Assembly (NCBI RefSeq): GCF_900111075.1
Contig: NZ_FOFZ01000003.1
Location: 186,001 to 250,000, forward strand
Direction: 5' to 3'
Source of the DNA: Flavobacterium frigoris
GTDB lineage: Bacteria; Bacteroidota; Bacteroidia; Flavobacteriales; Flavobacteriaceae
DNA: 64,000 bases
Below are positions 8,254 to 17,271 of this stretch, in pieces; position 1 is the stretch's first letter, and every line of letters starts with the position of its first letter. The notes beneath the pieces are model-generated. The model saw nothing but the letters and a program-made list of their open reading frames with translations, ran no database searches and was not told the DNA's origin. Position numbers and translations under genes: made by a program.

Positions 8254-9303
8254 ATGAAAAAATATAACTTCCTATCTTTCATTTTATTAGGAATCGCTTT
8301 AGTTAGTTGCAACGATCAAAAAAAAGGAGAGAATACTGTTTTTACTTTTGATATTTCTACTTTTAAGGAACAATATCAGCCACAAGAGGCTATAAATCTA
8401 GGTGTTTCTAACCTAAATACTAAAAAAGTAGACAGCGTTATCTACTATGTAAACGATAAAAAAATAGCTTCAAAAAAAGGACTTGATACCTTTAAGTTTG
8501 AATTTAAAGACCAAAAACTAGGCTATCAAAATTTAAAGGCATTGGTATACTATGAAGGTCAAAATGCTGAGGCTACCGCAAGAGTAGAATTAGTTTCAAA
8601 CATACAACCTAAACTTTTAAAATATAAAATAGTTAATAAATATCCTCACGATACGCTTTCTTTCACTGAAGGTTTAGAGTTTTATAGAGACACATTATAT
8701 GAAAGTACAGGTCAAAAAGAATCATCTTATTTTAGAAAATATGATTACAAAACCGGTAAAGTGTATTATCAACATGATTTAGATAAAAAATATTTTGGAG
8801 AAGGAATTACTTTTATCAATGGTAAATTATACCAATTAACTTGGCAAGAAAAAACAGGATTTATCTATAACGCAAACACCTTAAAATTAGAGAAAACCTT
8901 TGCTTACGAAAAGGATATCGAAGGTTGGGGAATGACAAACGACGGGAAATACATTTACCAAACTGATAAAACAGAAAAAATTTGGAAAATGGATCCTGAA
9001 ACTCAAAAAATGATTGATTATGTCAATGTTTATTCTGGAAGTTCAAAAATTAAAGCAATTAATGAATTGGAATGGATTAATGGTAAAATCTATACTAATG
9101 TGTGGCAAAAAGATGCCATTGCTGTTGTGAATCCTACTACTGGCTCAGTTGAAGGGATTTTAGACATGTCTGGTTTAAAAAAATTAGTTAAAAATACCAA
9201 TGCCGATGTTTTGAATGGAATAGCATACAACCCCAAAACCAAAACTATTTTTGTAACAGGAAAATATTGGGATACATTATTTGAAATAACGGTTTCAGAA
9301 TAA
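8254..9303 (+). CDS. Glutaminyl-peptide cyclotransferase, lipoprotein
   Basis: Predicted to convert N-terminal glutamine of peptides to pyroglutamate. The start at 8254 gives MKKYNFLSFILLGIALVSC, a lipoprotein signal with the acylated Cys at residue 19; longer upstream starts would run through the SRP RNA and promoter region. After a linker and an Ig-like segment, residues of about 110-349 form the five-bladed beta-propeller of the plant/bacterial glutamine cyclotransferase family (TEGLEFYRDTLYESTGQ, GEGITFINGKLYQLTW, EGWGMTNDGKYIYQTD, INELEWINGKIYTNVW). The stop is 13 bases before hutI, so the two are probably co-transcribed. The protein should sit in an envelope membrane facing the periplasm or surface. 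Confidence 0.88.
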   Translation: MKKYNFLSFILLGIALVSCNDQKKGENTVFTFDISTFKEQYQPQEAINLGVSNLNTKKVDSVIYYVNDKKIASKKGLDTFKFEFKDQKLGYQNLKALVYYEGQNAEATARVELVSNIQPKLLKYKIVNKYPHDTLSFTEGLEFYRDTLYESTGQKESSYFRKYDYKTGKVYYQHDLDKKYFGEGITFINGKLYQLTWQEKTGFIYNANTLKLEKTFAYEKDIEGWGMTNDGKYIYQTDKTEKIWKMDPETQKMIDYVNVYSGSSKIKAINELEWINGKIYTNVWQKDAIAVVNPTTGSVEGILDMSGLKKLVKNTNADVLNGIAYNPKTKTIFVTGKYWDTLFEITVSE

Positions 9304-9316
9304 CTAAAAAAGAACG

Positions 9317-10555
9317 ATGACCACATTAATTATAAATATAAAGGAACTACTTCAAATTAGAGAAATAGGAGTTGCAAAAATATCTGGTGCTGCTATGGGT
9401 ATTCTTCCTACCATCAAAAATGCTTATTTGATAATTAAAGATAATCTGATTGCTGATTTTGGTTCAATGGACATTTTACCAAAAACTAAAGCTGATCAAA
9501 CTATCGATGCGACTGGTAAAATAATATTGCCTTCCTGGTGCGATAGTCATACTCACATAGTTTATGCTGGTAATCGCGAACAGGAATTTGTAGATCGCAT
9601 CAATGGAATGAGCTACGAAGAAATAGCCAACCGTGGTGGCGGAATCTTAAATTCAGCTAAAAATCTCAACGACGCAACCGAAGAAGAAATATACAATCAA
9701 TCCAAGGTACGTTTAGAAGAAGTCATGCGATTAGGAACTGGAGCAGTCGAAATCAAATCAGGTTACGGTTTAACCATAGACGGAGAGTTAAAAATGCTTC
9801 GGGTAATAAAACAACTGGCGCAAAACTATCCCATATCCATAAAAGCTACGTTTCTGGGTGCTCACGCTATACCATTAGCCTATAAAGAAGATCGAAAAGG
9901 ATATATTGATATGATAATCAATCATATGCTTCCTGAAATTTCTAAAAATAGTCTGGCGCAGTTCATAGATGTGTTTTGCGAGACAGGCTATTTTACTGTT
10001 GAAGAAACAGAAGAAATTATGAATGCCGGAATACACTTTGGCTTAAAGCCAAAAATTCATGTAAACCAGTTCAATTCAATTGGTGGGATTCAAGCAGGGA
10101 TAAAACACAATGCGTTGTCTGTGGATCATCTTGAAGTAATGACGCCGGAAGATATTGAAGCTTTAAAAAATACAAATACCATGCCTGTAGCCTTACCTTC
10201 GTGTTCTTATTTTTTGAGTATCCCGTACACACCCGCACGCGCAATGATTGCAGCTGGACTTCCGCTAGCACTAGCTACAGATTACAATCCTGGTTCTACT
10301 CCATCCGGAAACATGAACTTTGTTGTAGCTACCGCCTGTATAAAAATGAAAATGACTCCCGAGGAAGCAATTAATGCCGCCACTATCAATGGAGCGTATG
10401 CAATGGGAATTTCGGATACTCATGGAAGTATAACAATCGGTAAAAAAGCTAATTTTATTATTACGAAGCCTATCCCGTCTTATTATCAATTGCCCTATGC
10501 TTTTGGCAGCAATTTAATAGACCGCATATTTCTTGAAGGAAAAATTATTACATAA
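9317..10555 (+). CDS. hutI: Imidazolonepropionase
   Basis: Amidohydrolase that opens imidazolone-5-propionate to formimidoyl-glutamate in histidine degradation. The 412-residue protein shows the metal-binding DSHTHIVYAGNR motif at about 74-85, RGGGILNSAKN, the substrate loop EIKSGYGLT, a second metal ligand in GAHAIP, HVNQFNSIGG, and the Asp ligand in ATDYNPGSTPSGN. hutG lies 1 kb downstream beyond an unrelated gene on the other strand; hutH and hutU are not in the window. It is translated just after the cyclotransferase gene and is closed by a terminator. Confidence 0.96.
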   Translation: MTTLIINIKELLQIREIGVAKISGAAMGILPTIKNAYLIIKDNLIADFGSMDILPKTKADQTIDATGKIILPSWCDSHTHIVYAGNREQEFVDRINGMSYEEIANRGGGILNSAKNLNDATEEEIYNQSKVRLEEVMRLGTGAVEIKSGYGLTIDGELKMLRVIKQLAQNYPISIKATFLGAHAIPLAYKEDRKGYIDMIINHMLPEISKNSLAQFIDVFCETGYFTVEETEEIMNAGIHFGLKPKIHVNQFNSIGGIQAGIKHNALSVDHLEVMTPEDIEALKNTNTMPVALPSCSYFLSIPYTPARAMIAAGLPLALATDYNPGSTPSGNMNFVVATACIKMKMTPEEAINAATINGAYAMGISDTHGSITIGKKANFIITKPIPSYYQLPYAFGSNLIDRIFLEGKIIT

Positions 10556-10558
10556 AAA

Positions 10559-10590
10559 AAGAGGAGCCATTAAGCTCCTCTTCATTTTTA
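10559..10590. terminator. Terminator between hutI and the coiled-coil gene
   Basis: AAGAGGAGC (10559-10567) pairs with GCTCCTCTT (10574-10582) around a six-base loop, with flanking A and T runs. It serves the converging genes on both sides. Confidence 0.85.
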
Positions 10591-10603
10591 TACAAACTAT
10601 ATA

Positions 10604-11488
10604 CTACTTCAAAGTAAAACTAGTTTTTGATACCATCTCTCCTTTGTCAAAAACATTTACAAAGTAAGTTCCTTGAGCAAAATCTTTTCCAGGCAAAACT
10701 TCTGATACTTGAACTGTTTTGTTTTCGTATTTTACATTAGTTGCAAAACTGTATGTTAAATCTTTATCACCAAAACTCACAGTCTTCTTTTCTCCTAAAA
10801 CATTATTTTTACTATCGATTACCTGTACATAATAGGTTTTATCACCTGAATTTGCAATTTGGTTTTCTGCAATAGTAAAGCTAATTTTTAGCGCATCTGC
10901 TCTACTGGCTTTATCCGTTTCGATTTGTTTACCAGAACTTCTCATTTTATACGCTAGAGCTTTTATGTTCAAAACAGTTAATTTCGAACCTTTTTCTACC
11001 ACTTTCGCTAATTCTTCATTTTGTCCAACTAAAACCTCATTGTATTTTTTAGACTCTCCTAAAACAACTACAGTACTATCACGTTGTGAAGTCACCATTT
11101 TATTTTCCGTTTTCAAACCTTCATTTTCAGTCATTAAAGCCTTCATGTTGTTTTGTAGCGCATTAAATTGGCTTTTATATTTAGCCATAGAAGCTACATC
11201 CCCTTTAGATTTATTCAAATCAGCCATTAAACCCACGACTTTATCTCTTTCTAGAATTAACTCATCAGACATTGAGGTGTTTTCAGAAATTGCTGTGTCA
11301 TAAGTAGCTTTTAATTCTTGTAAATCTTTCATAACTGTTTCTTTTTCAGTCATTGTACTTTTCAATTCCGTTTCTACTGTTTTTACATCAGAAGTAACTT
11401 TAAAGATATAAACTAAGCTACCTACTAATAAAACCGCTAATACAGCAATAACTGCTTTCAGACTTGAACTACTTTTTTGATTTTCCAT
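10604..11488 (-). CDS. Membrane-anchored coiled-coil protein of unknown function
   Basis: The 294-residue product starts MENQKSSSSLKAV; one membrane segment follows at about 11-30 (AVIAVLAVLLVGSLVYIF). Residues of about 35-175 are a long heptad-rich coiled coil with many E/K/T residues, and the last 100 residues look like a beta-rich domain (SFTIAENQIANSGDKTYYVQV... GTYFVNVFDKGEMV). A Met ten codons upstream (11518) is rejected because a -7 box at 11507-11514 lies between. Such proteins are widespread in flavobacteria and are sometimes labelled chromosome partitioning proteins on coiled-coil similarity alone; that label is not supported here. It probably acts in the inner membrane with the coiled coil in the periplasm. 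Confidence 0.8.
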   Translation of the reverse strand: MENQKSSSSLKAVIAVLAVLLVGSLVYIFKVTSDVKTVETELKSTMTEKETVMKDLQELKATYDTAISENTSMSDELILERDKVVGLMADLNKSKGDVASMAKYKSQFNALQNNMKALMTENEGLKTENKMVTSQRDSTVVVLGESKKYNEVLVGQNEELAKVVEKGSKLTVLNIKALAYKMRSSGKQIETDKASRADALKISFTIAENQIANSGDKTYYVQVIDSKNNVLGEKKTVSFGDKDLTYSFATNVKYENKTVQVSEVLPGKDFAQGTYFVNVFDKGEMVSKTSFTLK

Positions 11489-11506
11489 TTTTAAAATATT
11501 TTTTTT

Positions 11507-11514
11507 CAAATTTA
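11507..11514 (-). promoter_or_regulatory. -7 box of the coiled-coil protein gene
   Basis: TAAATTTG on the minus strand, about 19 bases before the ATG at 11488. No matching -33 TTG was found. Confidence 0.5.
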
Positions 11515-11557
11515 ACAATATATATTCAAGTTATAACGTATGTTAACACAATTATAT

Positions 11558-11565
11558 TATTTTTG
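11558..11565 (+). promoter_or_regulatory. -7 box of hutG
   Basis: TATTTTTG matches TAnnTTTG and ends 20 bases before the hutG ATG. A -33 element is not evident. Confidence 0.5.
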
Positions 11566-11585
11566 GAAAAAATATTTTTCTTTTT

Positions 11586-12623
11586 ATGGAAAAGCTTCTG
11601 CCTTTTACAATGAATGACCTTGCTAAAATCACCAACCATAGAAGTGGTGAAATAAAATTTGGCGAAAAAATGATCACCGTACCAAAAGGAGTAGATACGC
11701 TTACTTTTTTAAAAACGTGTGAGGCTAAGTATGTGCTATTCGGAATCCCTGAAGATATAGGTGTAAGAGCAAATTTCGGAAGACCAGGGACGGCTTCGGC
11801 ATGGGATAGCGCTATTAGAAGTATTGCTAACATTCAGCACAATCGTTTTTGTAAAGGGAGCCAGATAATTGTCTTGGGGCAAGTGAATGTTTCCGCCGAA
11901 ATGAAAGAAGTCGAAAATCTAGATTTCCATGATATTGACGATCGTTCCAAATTAAGTCAATTAGTTGAAAAAATAGACAAAGATGTTTCTCATATTGTCT
12001 TCAATATTATCAAATCTGGCAAAACCCCAATAATAATTGGTGGAGGACACAATAATTCCTACGGTAATATAAAAGGGACCGCTCTTGCAAAAGGAAAGCC
12101 AGTAAATGCAGTTAATTTTGATGCTCATTCTGATTTTAGAATCCTAGAAGGACGTCATAGCGGTAATGGTTTTTCATATGCATACGAAGAAGGTTTTCTT
12201 AAAAAATATTTTATTTTTGGATTACATGAAAACTACACCTCCAAAAGTGTTTTAGATCTAATCAAAAAAACAGAGGATCGCGTACGTTACAATACCTATG
12301 ACAGCCTGGCAATTCGAAAAGAAAAAGAATTTAATCAAGAAATGATTAGTGCTCTTGAATTTATAAAAACTGATTATTACGGAATTGAAATTGATTTAGA
12401 TGCCATTCCAAATATTGCGAGCAGTGCAATGACTTTGAGTGGTTTTTCAGTGGAAGAACTCAGACAGTTTATTTCCTTTTTCGGAAAAAATAAAAATGCC
12501 TCTTACATACACATATGTGAAGGTGCGCCAGACTTAGGTGAAGAAAAAAACAATCATTTGATAGGTAAACTAATAGGCTACTTTGTAACTGATTTTATAA
12601 AAGCGAATAATAGTATAGTCTAA
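11586..12623 (+). CDS. hutG: Formimidoylglutamase-like protein of the arginase family
   Basis: Ureohydrolase-fold enzyme of 345 residues. The binuclear manganese motifs are visible: GGGHNNSYG, NFDAHSDFR and EIDLDAIPN. The last is usually SxDxDxxDP, so the Ser-Asp part is changed to Glu-Ile-Asp-Leu-Asp. Because hutI is 1 kb away, formimidoyl-glutamate is the likely substrate (giving glutamate and formamide), but arginase or agmatinase activity is not excluded by the fold. The start MEKLLPFTM follows a -7 box; a second Met lies nine residues in. Unlike hutI, it has its own promoter. Confidence 0.82.
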   Translation: MEKLLPFTMNDLAKITNHRSGEIKFGEKMITVPKGVDTLTFLKTCEAKYVLFGIPEDIGVRANFGRPGTASAWDSAIRSIANIQHNRFCKGSQIIVLGQVNVSAEMKEVENLDFHDIDDRSKLSQLVEKIDKDVSHIVFNIIKSGKTPIIIGGGHNNSYGNIKGTALAKGKPVNAVNFDAHSDFRILEGRHSGNGFSYAYEEGFLKKYFIFGLHENYTSKSVLDLIKKTEDRVRYNTYDSLAIRKEKEFNQEMISALEFIKTDYYGIEIDLDAIPNIASSAMTLSGFSVEELRQFISFFGKNKNASYIHICEGAPDLGEEKNNHLIGKLIGYFVTDFIKANNSIV

Positions 12624-12702
12624 ATAGCCACTTAAACTCATCCAATACAAGAATGAAACTCCTTGAACAGTAGTAATAAATAAGCATCAAAAATAATAAT
12701 AC

Positions 12703-12710
12703 TATCTTTG
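12703..12710 (+). promoter_or_regulatory. -7 box of the DEAD-box helicase gene
   Basis: TATCTTTG fits the -7 consensus and leaves a leader of about 40 bases before the ATG at 12756. The -33 region is not clear. Confidence 0.5.
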
Positions 12711-12755
12711 CCACACTATCCTCGTACTTAATACAGGATATTTAATTTCAAAAAT

Positions 12756-14015
12756 ATGTTATTCGAAGATTTATCACTTTCCAAAAGTATACAAAGAGCC
12801 GTATATGAACAAGGCTATACTAACCCCACTCCCATTCAAGAACAGTCAATTCCGCTAGTATTAGCAGGAAAGGATTTAATAGGTTGTGCACAAACCGGAA
12901 CCGGAAAAACAGGAGCATTTGCCATACCAATTATACACCAATTACATCGCATTGTAGGCTCATCAAAGAAGGCCAAGCAAATTCGTGCATTAGTAGTAAC
13001 TCCTACACGAGAACTAGCAGTACAAATTGGTCAAAGTTTTGACACCTATGCTAAATATACGAACTTAACACAACTGACTATTTTTGGTGGTGTTTCACAA
13101 AACCCGCAGGTTGACGCCTTAAAAAATGGTGTTGATATTTTAATAGCAACTCCGGGAAGATTACTTGATTTACACAAACAAGGCTTCATTGACCTTGATC
13201 ATTTACATGCGTTGGTACTTGATGAAGCAGATCAAATGCTCGATATGGGATTTGTAAACGATGTAAAAAAAATAGTTAAACTGACTCCTAAAAATAGACA
13301 AACACTATTTTTCTCTGCAACAATGCCAATTGCAATTCGAGAACTGGCTGAAATCTTTTTAACAAACCCAGAGACGGTAACCGTTTCCCCAGTTTCATCT
13401 ACTGCTGAAAATGTGGAACAAAACGTCTATTTTGTTGAAAAGACAGAAAAAAGAAACTTATTATATCATTTAATTAAGAATCAAGATTTGTCTGACGTTT
13501 TAGTTTTCTCAAGAACGAAGCATGGTGCAGATAATGTGGTAAAAGCATTACGTAAAAACGGAATTGCAGCTGAAGCAATACATGGAGACAAATCTCAAAA
13601 TGCGAGACAACGTGTGTTAGAAGCTTTTAAAAACAAAGAAGTAGGCGTTCTAGTAGCAACTGATATTGCGGCTCGTGGAATTGATATTGATCAATTGCCT
13701 TATGTTATTAACTTTGATTTGCCAAATATTCCTGAAACATACGTTCACCGAATAGGAAGAACAGGACGCGCTGGAAATGGTGGTATTGCTATTTCATTTT
13801 GTAGTAAAGATGAGCATGGCTATTGGAAAGACATCCAAAAATTAATTAAAGTAGATGTAAAAATCGTAAGTGATCACCCGTACCCATGGCACTCTGGAAA
13901 TCCTGAAACAGCTCCTGGAGGATCTACAAAACCAAAAAACTCAAACAGAAGTGGTGCTGCTCATAAATCAAGAAAGTCAGATGCTTCAAAACAAAATAAA
14001 AAACGCTGGTATTAA
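12756..14015 (+). CDS. DEAD-box RNA helicase, RhlE-like
   Basis: ATP-dependent RNA helicase of 419 residues. Motifs in order: Q motif (GYTNPTPIQEQSIP), Walker A AQTGTGKTG, PTRELAVQ, TPGR, DEAD (VLDEADQMLDMGF), SAT, then the second RecA domain with LVFSRTKHGAD, ATDIAARGID and HRIGRTGRAG. The C-terminal tail of about 50 residues is basic and low in complexity (KSRKSDASKQNKKRWY), as in RhlE-type helicases that act in ribosome assembly or RNA decay in the cold. It is a single gene, ended by a terminator. Confidence 0.94.
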   Translation: MLFEDLSLSKSIQRAVYEQGYTNPTPIQEQSIPLVLAGKDLIGCAQTGTGKTGAFAIPIIHQLHRIVGSSKKAKQIRALVVTPTRELAVQIGQSFDTYAKYTNLTQLTIFGGVSQNPQVDALKNGVDILIATPGRLLDLHKQGFIDLDHLHALVLDEADQMLDMGFVNDVKKIVKLTPKNRQTLFFSATMPIAIRELAEIFLTNPETVTVSPVSSTAENVEQNVYFVEKTEKRNLLYHLIKNQDLSDVLVFSRTKHGADNVVKALRKNGIAAEAIHGDKSQNARQRVLEAFKNKEVGVLVATDIAARGIDIDQLPYVINFDLPNIPETYVHRIGRTGRAGNGGIAISFCSKDEHGYWKDIQKLIKVDVKIVSDHPYPWHSGNPETAPGGSTKPKNSNRSGAAHKSRKSDASKQNKKRWY

Positions 14016-14046
14016 ATAAATTTATTATTACCAATCAACTATAACA

Positions 14047-14083
14047 AATACCTTTTTCCAACATGGAGAAAGGTATTTTTTTA
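14047..14083 (+). terminator. Terminator after the DEAD-box helicase gene
   Basis: AAATACCTTTTTCC pairs with GGAGAAAGGTATTT around a short loop and is followed by T residues. Confidence 0.8.
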
Positions 14084-14200
14084 TTACGTAACTACTTGTT
14101 TATTAGTTAATTAAATGTTATTGTTGTTGTCAAAATTTAAGTACACTCTTTTATTTTATAATTTTAATAGTAATTAATAATCATTTAAAACTAACCAATT

Positions 14201-14677
14201 ATGGAAGCATTAGTAAAAAGAAACGGATTTACTCCGTTAGTAAGCACTGGTTTTTTACCAACAACGAATACATTTTTTGATGATTTTTTATCCAGAGATC
14301 TTATGGAAATGACTGGCCCAAATTTTGCAACATTAGGGACCAATTTACCATCTGTTAATCTAAAAGAAACAGATAAAAAAATTGAAATCGAATTAGCAGC
14401 TCCAGGTCTAAAAAAAGAAGATTTTAAAATCGAAATAGATAACAACATGCTAACTATTTCTTCAGAAAAAGAAGAAGAGAAAGAAGAGACAAGTAAAAAA
14501 GAGAATTACTATCGAAAAGAGTTTAGCTATCAATCCTTTTCTAGATCTTTTAATCTTCCGGATTATACTGATGAAAACCACATTAATGCCAATTACAAAG
14601 ATGGCATACTGCATGTTGATATAGCCAAAAAAGAAGGAGGCAAGAAAAAAACAGCAAAGACTATTGCCATTAAATAA
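14201..14677 (+). CDS. Small heat shock protein, Hsp20/alpha-crystallin family
   Basis: ATP-independent holdase chaperone of 158 residues. The N-terminal 45 residues include PTTNTFFDDFLSRDL; the alpha-crystallin domain spans about 48-145 (PSVNLKETDKKIEIELAAPGLKKEDFKIEI through YRKEFSYQSFSRSFNLP and ANYKDGILHVDIAKKE). The AxxxGxL-type motif appears as NYKDGILHV. The C-terminal tail TAKTIAIK contains the I-x-I anchor used in oligomer assembly. It is monocistronic, and no classical heat-shock operator (CIRCE) is visible upstream. Confidence 0.93.
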   Translation: MEALVKRNGFTPLVSTGFLPTTNTFFDDFLSRDLMEMTGPNFATLGTNLPSVNLKETDKKIEIELAAPGLKKEDFKIEIDNNMLTISSEKEEEKEETSKKENYYRKEFSYQSFSRSFNLPDYTDENHINANYKDGILHVDIAKKEGGKKKTAKTIAIK

Positions 14678-14708
14678 ACAGGAGTTTTTTTTAAATTCTT
14701 ATATAAAG

Positions 14709-14768
14709 AAATCGCGAAATCATTTAAACTAGAAATAGTTTAGTATGATTTTGCGATTCTCTTTTTTT
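14709..14768. terminator. Two-part bidirectional terminator after Hsp20
   Basis: Outer arms GAATCGCAAAATCAT-like (14709-14723 with 14744-14758) enclose a perfect inner hairpin TAAACTA-gaaa-TAGTTTA; a T run follows. It lies between converging hsp20 and the hybrid kinase gene. Confidence 0.85.
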
Positions 14769-14785
14769 AATCGAATATAAAGCTT

Positions 14786-16999
14786 CTAAACCAGCTCGGT
14801 CTTGTTTTCTCCATACAAAAGCTGATTTATCGTTTTAAATAAAAGTACTGGCTCAAAAGGTTTAATGATAATGTCGTTAATTCCAGCTGAAAGTGCCTCT
14901 TCTGAAATTTCTTCTTTGTCAAAGGCAGTTACTGCTATTACAGGAGTTACTATCCCTTTTTGACGTATTCTTTTGGTAGTTTCAAAACCATTCATCAACG
15001 GCATATTTATATCCATCAATATAATATCAAATTTTTCGGTTTCAAGTATCGCAAGAGCGGCCATACCTGAATCAACTACTCTGCTTTTGCAATTATTTTT
15101 TTCAATAATCTTTTTCGTGATTAGCTGATTAATTTTGTTATCATCTACCACAAGTACTTTAAATATTTCACTCGAGCTTAAATCAACTTGAATCTTATTT
15201 ATAAGCTCCATAGTTTTAATAGGATCATGATCAAATGCAATGGTAAAAGTAAAAGTAGTCCCTTCTCCTGTTTTACTTTTAAGAGAGATAGTACTATCAA
15301 ACAATTCTAATAGTCGTTTTACAATAGATAAACCTAAGCCGGTACCTTGATAATCAATTTCTTTTCTTCCAATCTGTACAAATTTTTCAAATATCTTTTC
15401 TTGATCTTCCTCTGCAATTCCAACCCCATTGTCCTCAATATTAAATTCAATAAAATGAGCTTTATTTTCGATTCTAACTAAATCAGCTTTAATATTTACT
15501 TCCCCATTATTTGTGAACTTCAGTGCATTACTTACCATGTTTATTATAATTTGAGAAAACCTTAGTTTATCACCTATTAAATATTCAGGAATTGCAGGGT
15601 CGATACTAACATTAATATGGTTCTTATGGCTTTTAGCAATGAATGATAATGAATTCTTAATCAGATTAATTTCATCAGCTAGATTGAACGTTAAGCTTTC
15701 GAGCACAATTCTATTTTCTTCGATCTTATTGATTTGAAGAACATCATTAACCAGACACAGTAAGTAACGTGCCGAAAATTTAAGGGAGGCTAAATGAGGA
15801 CTATCGGCCAGTTCTTTATGCTCATCCAATAACAAATTTGTTATACCTACAACACCATATAAAGGCGTACGTAGTTCATGACTGATAGTTGATACAAACT
15901 GTGATTTCAAATGAGACGCTTCTTCTGCTCTCTCTTTTGCAATAAATAATTTTTCATTCGCGATGATGAGCTCCGCATTTTTTTTCTTCTTAAACCTATT
16001 ATTCCTATAAAAATTATAAAGTAATAGTAGCACCACACTAAAGGCTATAATAAATAATATTACAATAATCCTTGACTTTTGCAAACTTATATCTTGTAAA
16101 TTTATTTCGTTTTCTATTGTATCAACTTTTCTTTTATATTCATCTAACTCTAGATTAAGACCAACAACATTTGCTTTCTTAAGCTTGTTAGAATCTTCAA
16201 GTACTTTTTTTATTGAATTATAAAGGACTAAATTTTCATAAGCCATTTTATAATCTCCTTTCTTCATCAATAGATTGGCATACTCTTCATACACATACAA
16301 CAAATCAGATTGCTCATTACCTTCTTTTCCTAATATAATTGCTTTTTTAAAAAACGAATCGGCTTTATCAAATTCTAATTTATTGGTAAAAAACATCCCA
16401 TTTAGCATATTTACAGCCACAATAGTCTCCTTATCATCTAATTCACTTTGATGGGTATTTATAAAATCTAAATAGGGTTTCCCTTTGTTAAAACTTCCTT
16501 TATAAAAATAAGCCCATGCAATATTCATTTTTGTGATATAGGCTCCCTTGGAATCGTTAATTTTAGAACTATACTCAAGTGCTTTTTGGTAATAGTTTAT
16601 CCCTTCGCTAAGGTTGTTTAATTCAAAACAATAAACATTCCCTATGTTATTATTGAGCGAATTCTTGATAGTATCATTATTAGTTTTATCTGCATACGAC
16701 AGTCCTTTTTTATAATAAAAGACAGCTTTATCAATTTCAGACAATTCTTCAAAATTTGCCGCAATCGTATTGTATGATTTAGCAATCAATTCGTCGTCAT
16801 TCCTGTCGATAGCATACCGCAATGCTAATCTTGCGGTGGCTAATGATTGTTCAAATTTAGACTCAGCTAATTTAGTAGTAGCAACAACGGTTAATTTTAA
16901 AATTGCTTTTCTAGAAGGAGTATCCGCGTTTGCAATAGGAACATTGCTGAACATTTTTAACGAAAAAAAAAGGAATAAAAGTATTCGTATGTGCGGCAT
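14786..16999 (-). CDS. Hybrid histidine kinase with TPR sensor region and receiver domain
   Basis: Protein of 737 residues. A signal sequence (IRILLFLFFSLKMFSNVPIA) is followed by periplasmic tetratricopeptide repeats at about 35-280, a coiled segment, and one membrane helix near 310-330 (IIVILFIIAFSVVLLLLY). HisKA follows (SHELRTPLYGVVG, phospho-His), then the ATPase domain (NALKFTNNG, DNGVGIAEED, GTGLGLSIVK) and a C-terminal receiver with DDNKIN and phospho-Asp in ILMDINMPLMNG. No DNA-binding domain is present, so the phosphate is expected to pass to another partner or act by protein contact. The gene has its own strong promoter. Confidence 0.92.
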   Translation of the reverse strand: MPHIRILLFLFFSLKMFSNVPIANADTPSRKAILKLTVVATTKLAESKFEQSLATARLALRYAIDRNDDELIAKSYNTIAANFEELSEIDKAVFYYKKGLSYADKTNNDTIKNSLNNNIGNVYCFELNNLSEGINYYQKALEYSSKINDSKGAYITKMNIAWAYFYKGSFNKGKPYLDFINTHQSELDDKETIVAVNMLNGMFFTNKLEFDKADSFFKKAIILGKEGNEQSDLLYVYEEYANLLMKKGDYKMAYENLVLYNSIKKVLEDSNKLKKANVVGLNLELDEYKRKVDTIENEINLQDISLQKSRIIVILFIIAFSVVLLLLYNFYRNNRFKKKKNAELIIANEKLFIAKERAEEASHLKSQFVSTISHELRTPLYGVVGITNLLLDEHKELADSPHLASLKFSARYLLCLVNDVLQINKIEENRIVLESLTFNLADEINLIKNSLSFIAKSHKNHINVSIDPAIPEYLIGDKLRFSQIIINMVSNALKFTNNGEVNIKADLVRIENKAHFIEFNIEDNGVGIAEEDQEKIFEKFVQIGRKEIDYQGTGLGLSIVKRLLELFDSTISLKSKTGEGTTFTFTIAFDHDPIKTMELINKIQVDLSSSEIFKVLVVDDNKINQLITKKIIEKNNCKSRVVDSGMAALAILETEKFDIILMDINMPLMNGFETTKRIRQKGIVTPVIAVTAFDKEEISEEALSAGINDIIIKPFEPVLLFKTINQLLYGENKTELV

Positions 17000-17016
17000 A
17001 ACTTGCTTTTTATTAT

Positions 17017-17046
17017 CAAATATACATTTATATAATTGACTATCAA
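17017..17046 (-). promoter_or_regulatory. Promoter of the hybrid kinase gene
   Basis: On the minus strand, TTG (17044-17046), 19 bases, then TATATTTG (17017-17024), about 18 bases before the ATG at 16999. Full match to the Bacteroidota promoter. Confidence 0.75.
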
Positions 17047-17174
17047 TATTTAAATTAAATAGATATTAACAAATTAAAGAAAAACAATAAAAAGAAATAT
17101 CCTACACGGAAATTTATAAACTAAATTTAAAACTATACATGACAACTTAAAAACGAATTCTAAAACAATATAAA

Positions 17175-17235
17175 AAGCCGTTCCAAATCAATCTATTCAA
17201 GATATTTTACCTTAAATAAATAGTGTGAACGGCTT
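17175..17235 (-). terminator. Long-loop terminator after the first symporter
   Basis: AAGCCGTTC (17175-17183) and GAACGGCTT (17227-17235) pair perfectly over a loop of 43 bases; T residues follow on the minus strand. The loop is unusually long for a terminator. Confidence 0.55.
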
Positions 17236-17271
17236 ATTTCTAATATATAAAATATTTATACTTGTAGTTAA

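Noticed and set aside
8097..8312. Minus-strand frame across the SRP RNA
   Set aside because: It runs through the RNA gene and both promoters, and has no protein features.
10604..11488. Chromosome-partitioning function for the coiled-coil protein
   Set aside because: Only coiled-coil likeness; no ParA or SMC ATPase motif exists.
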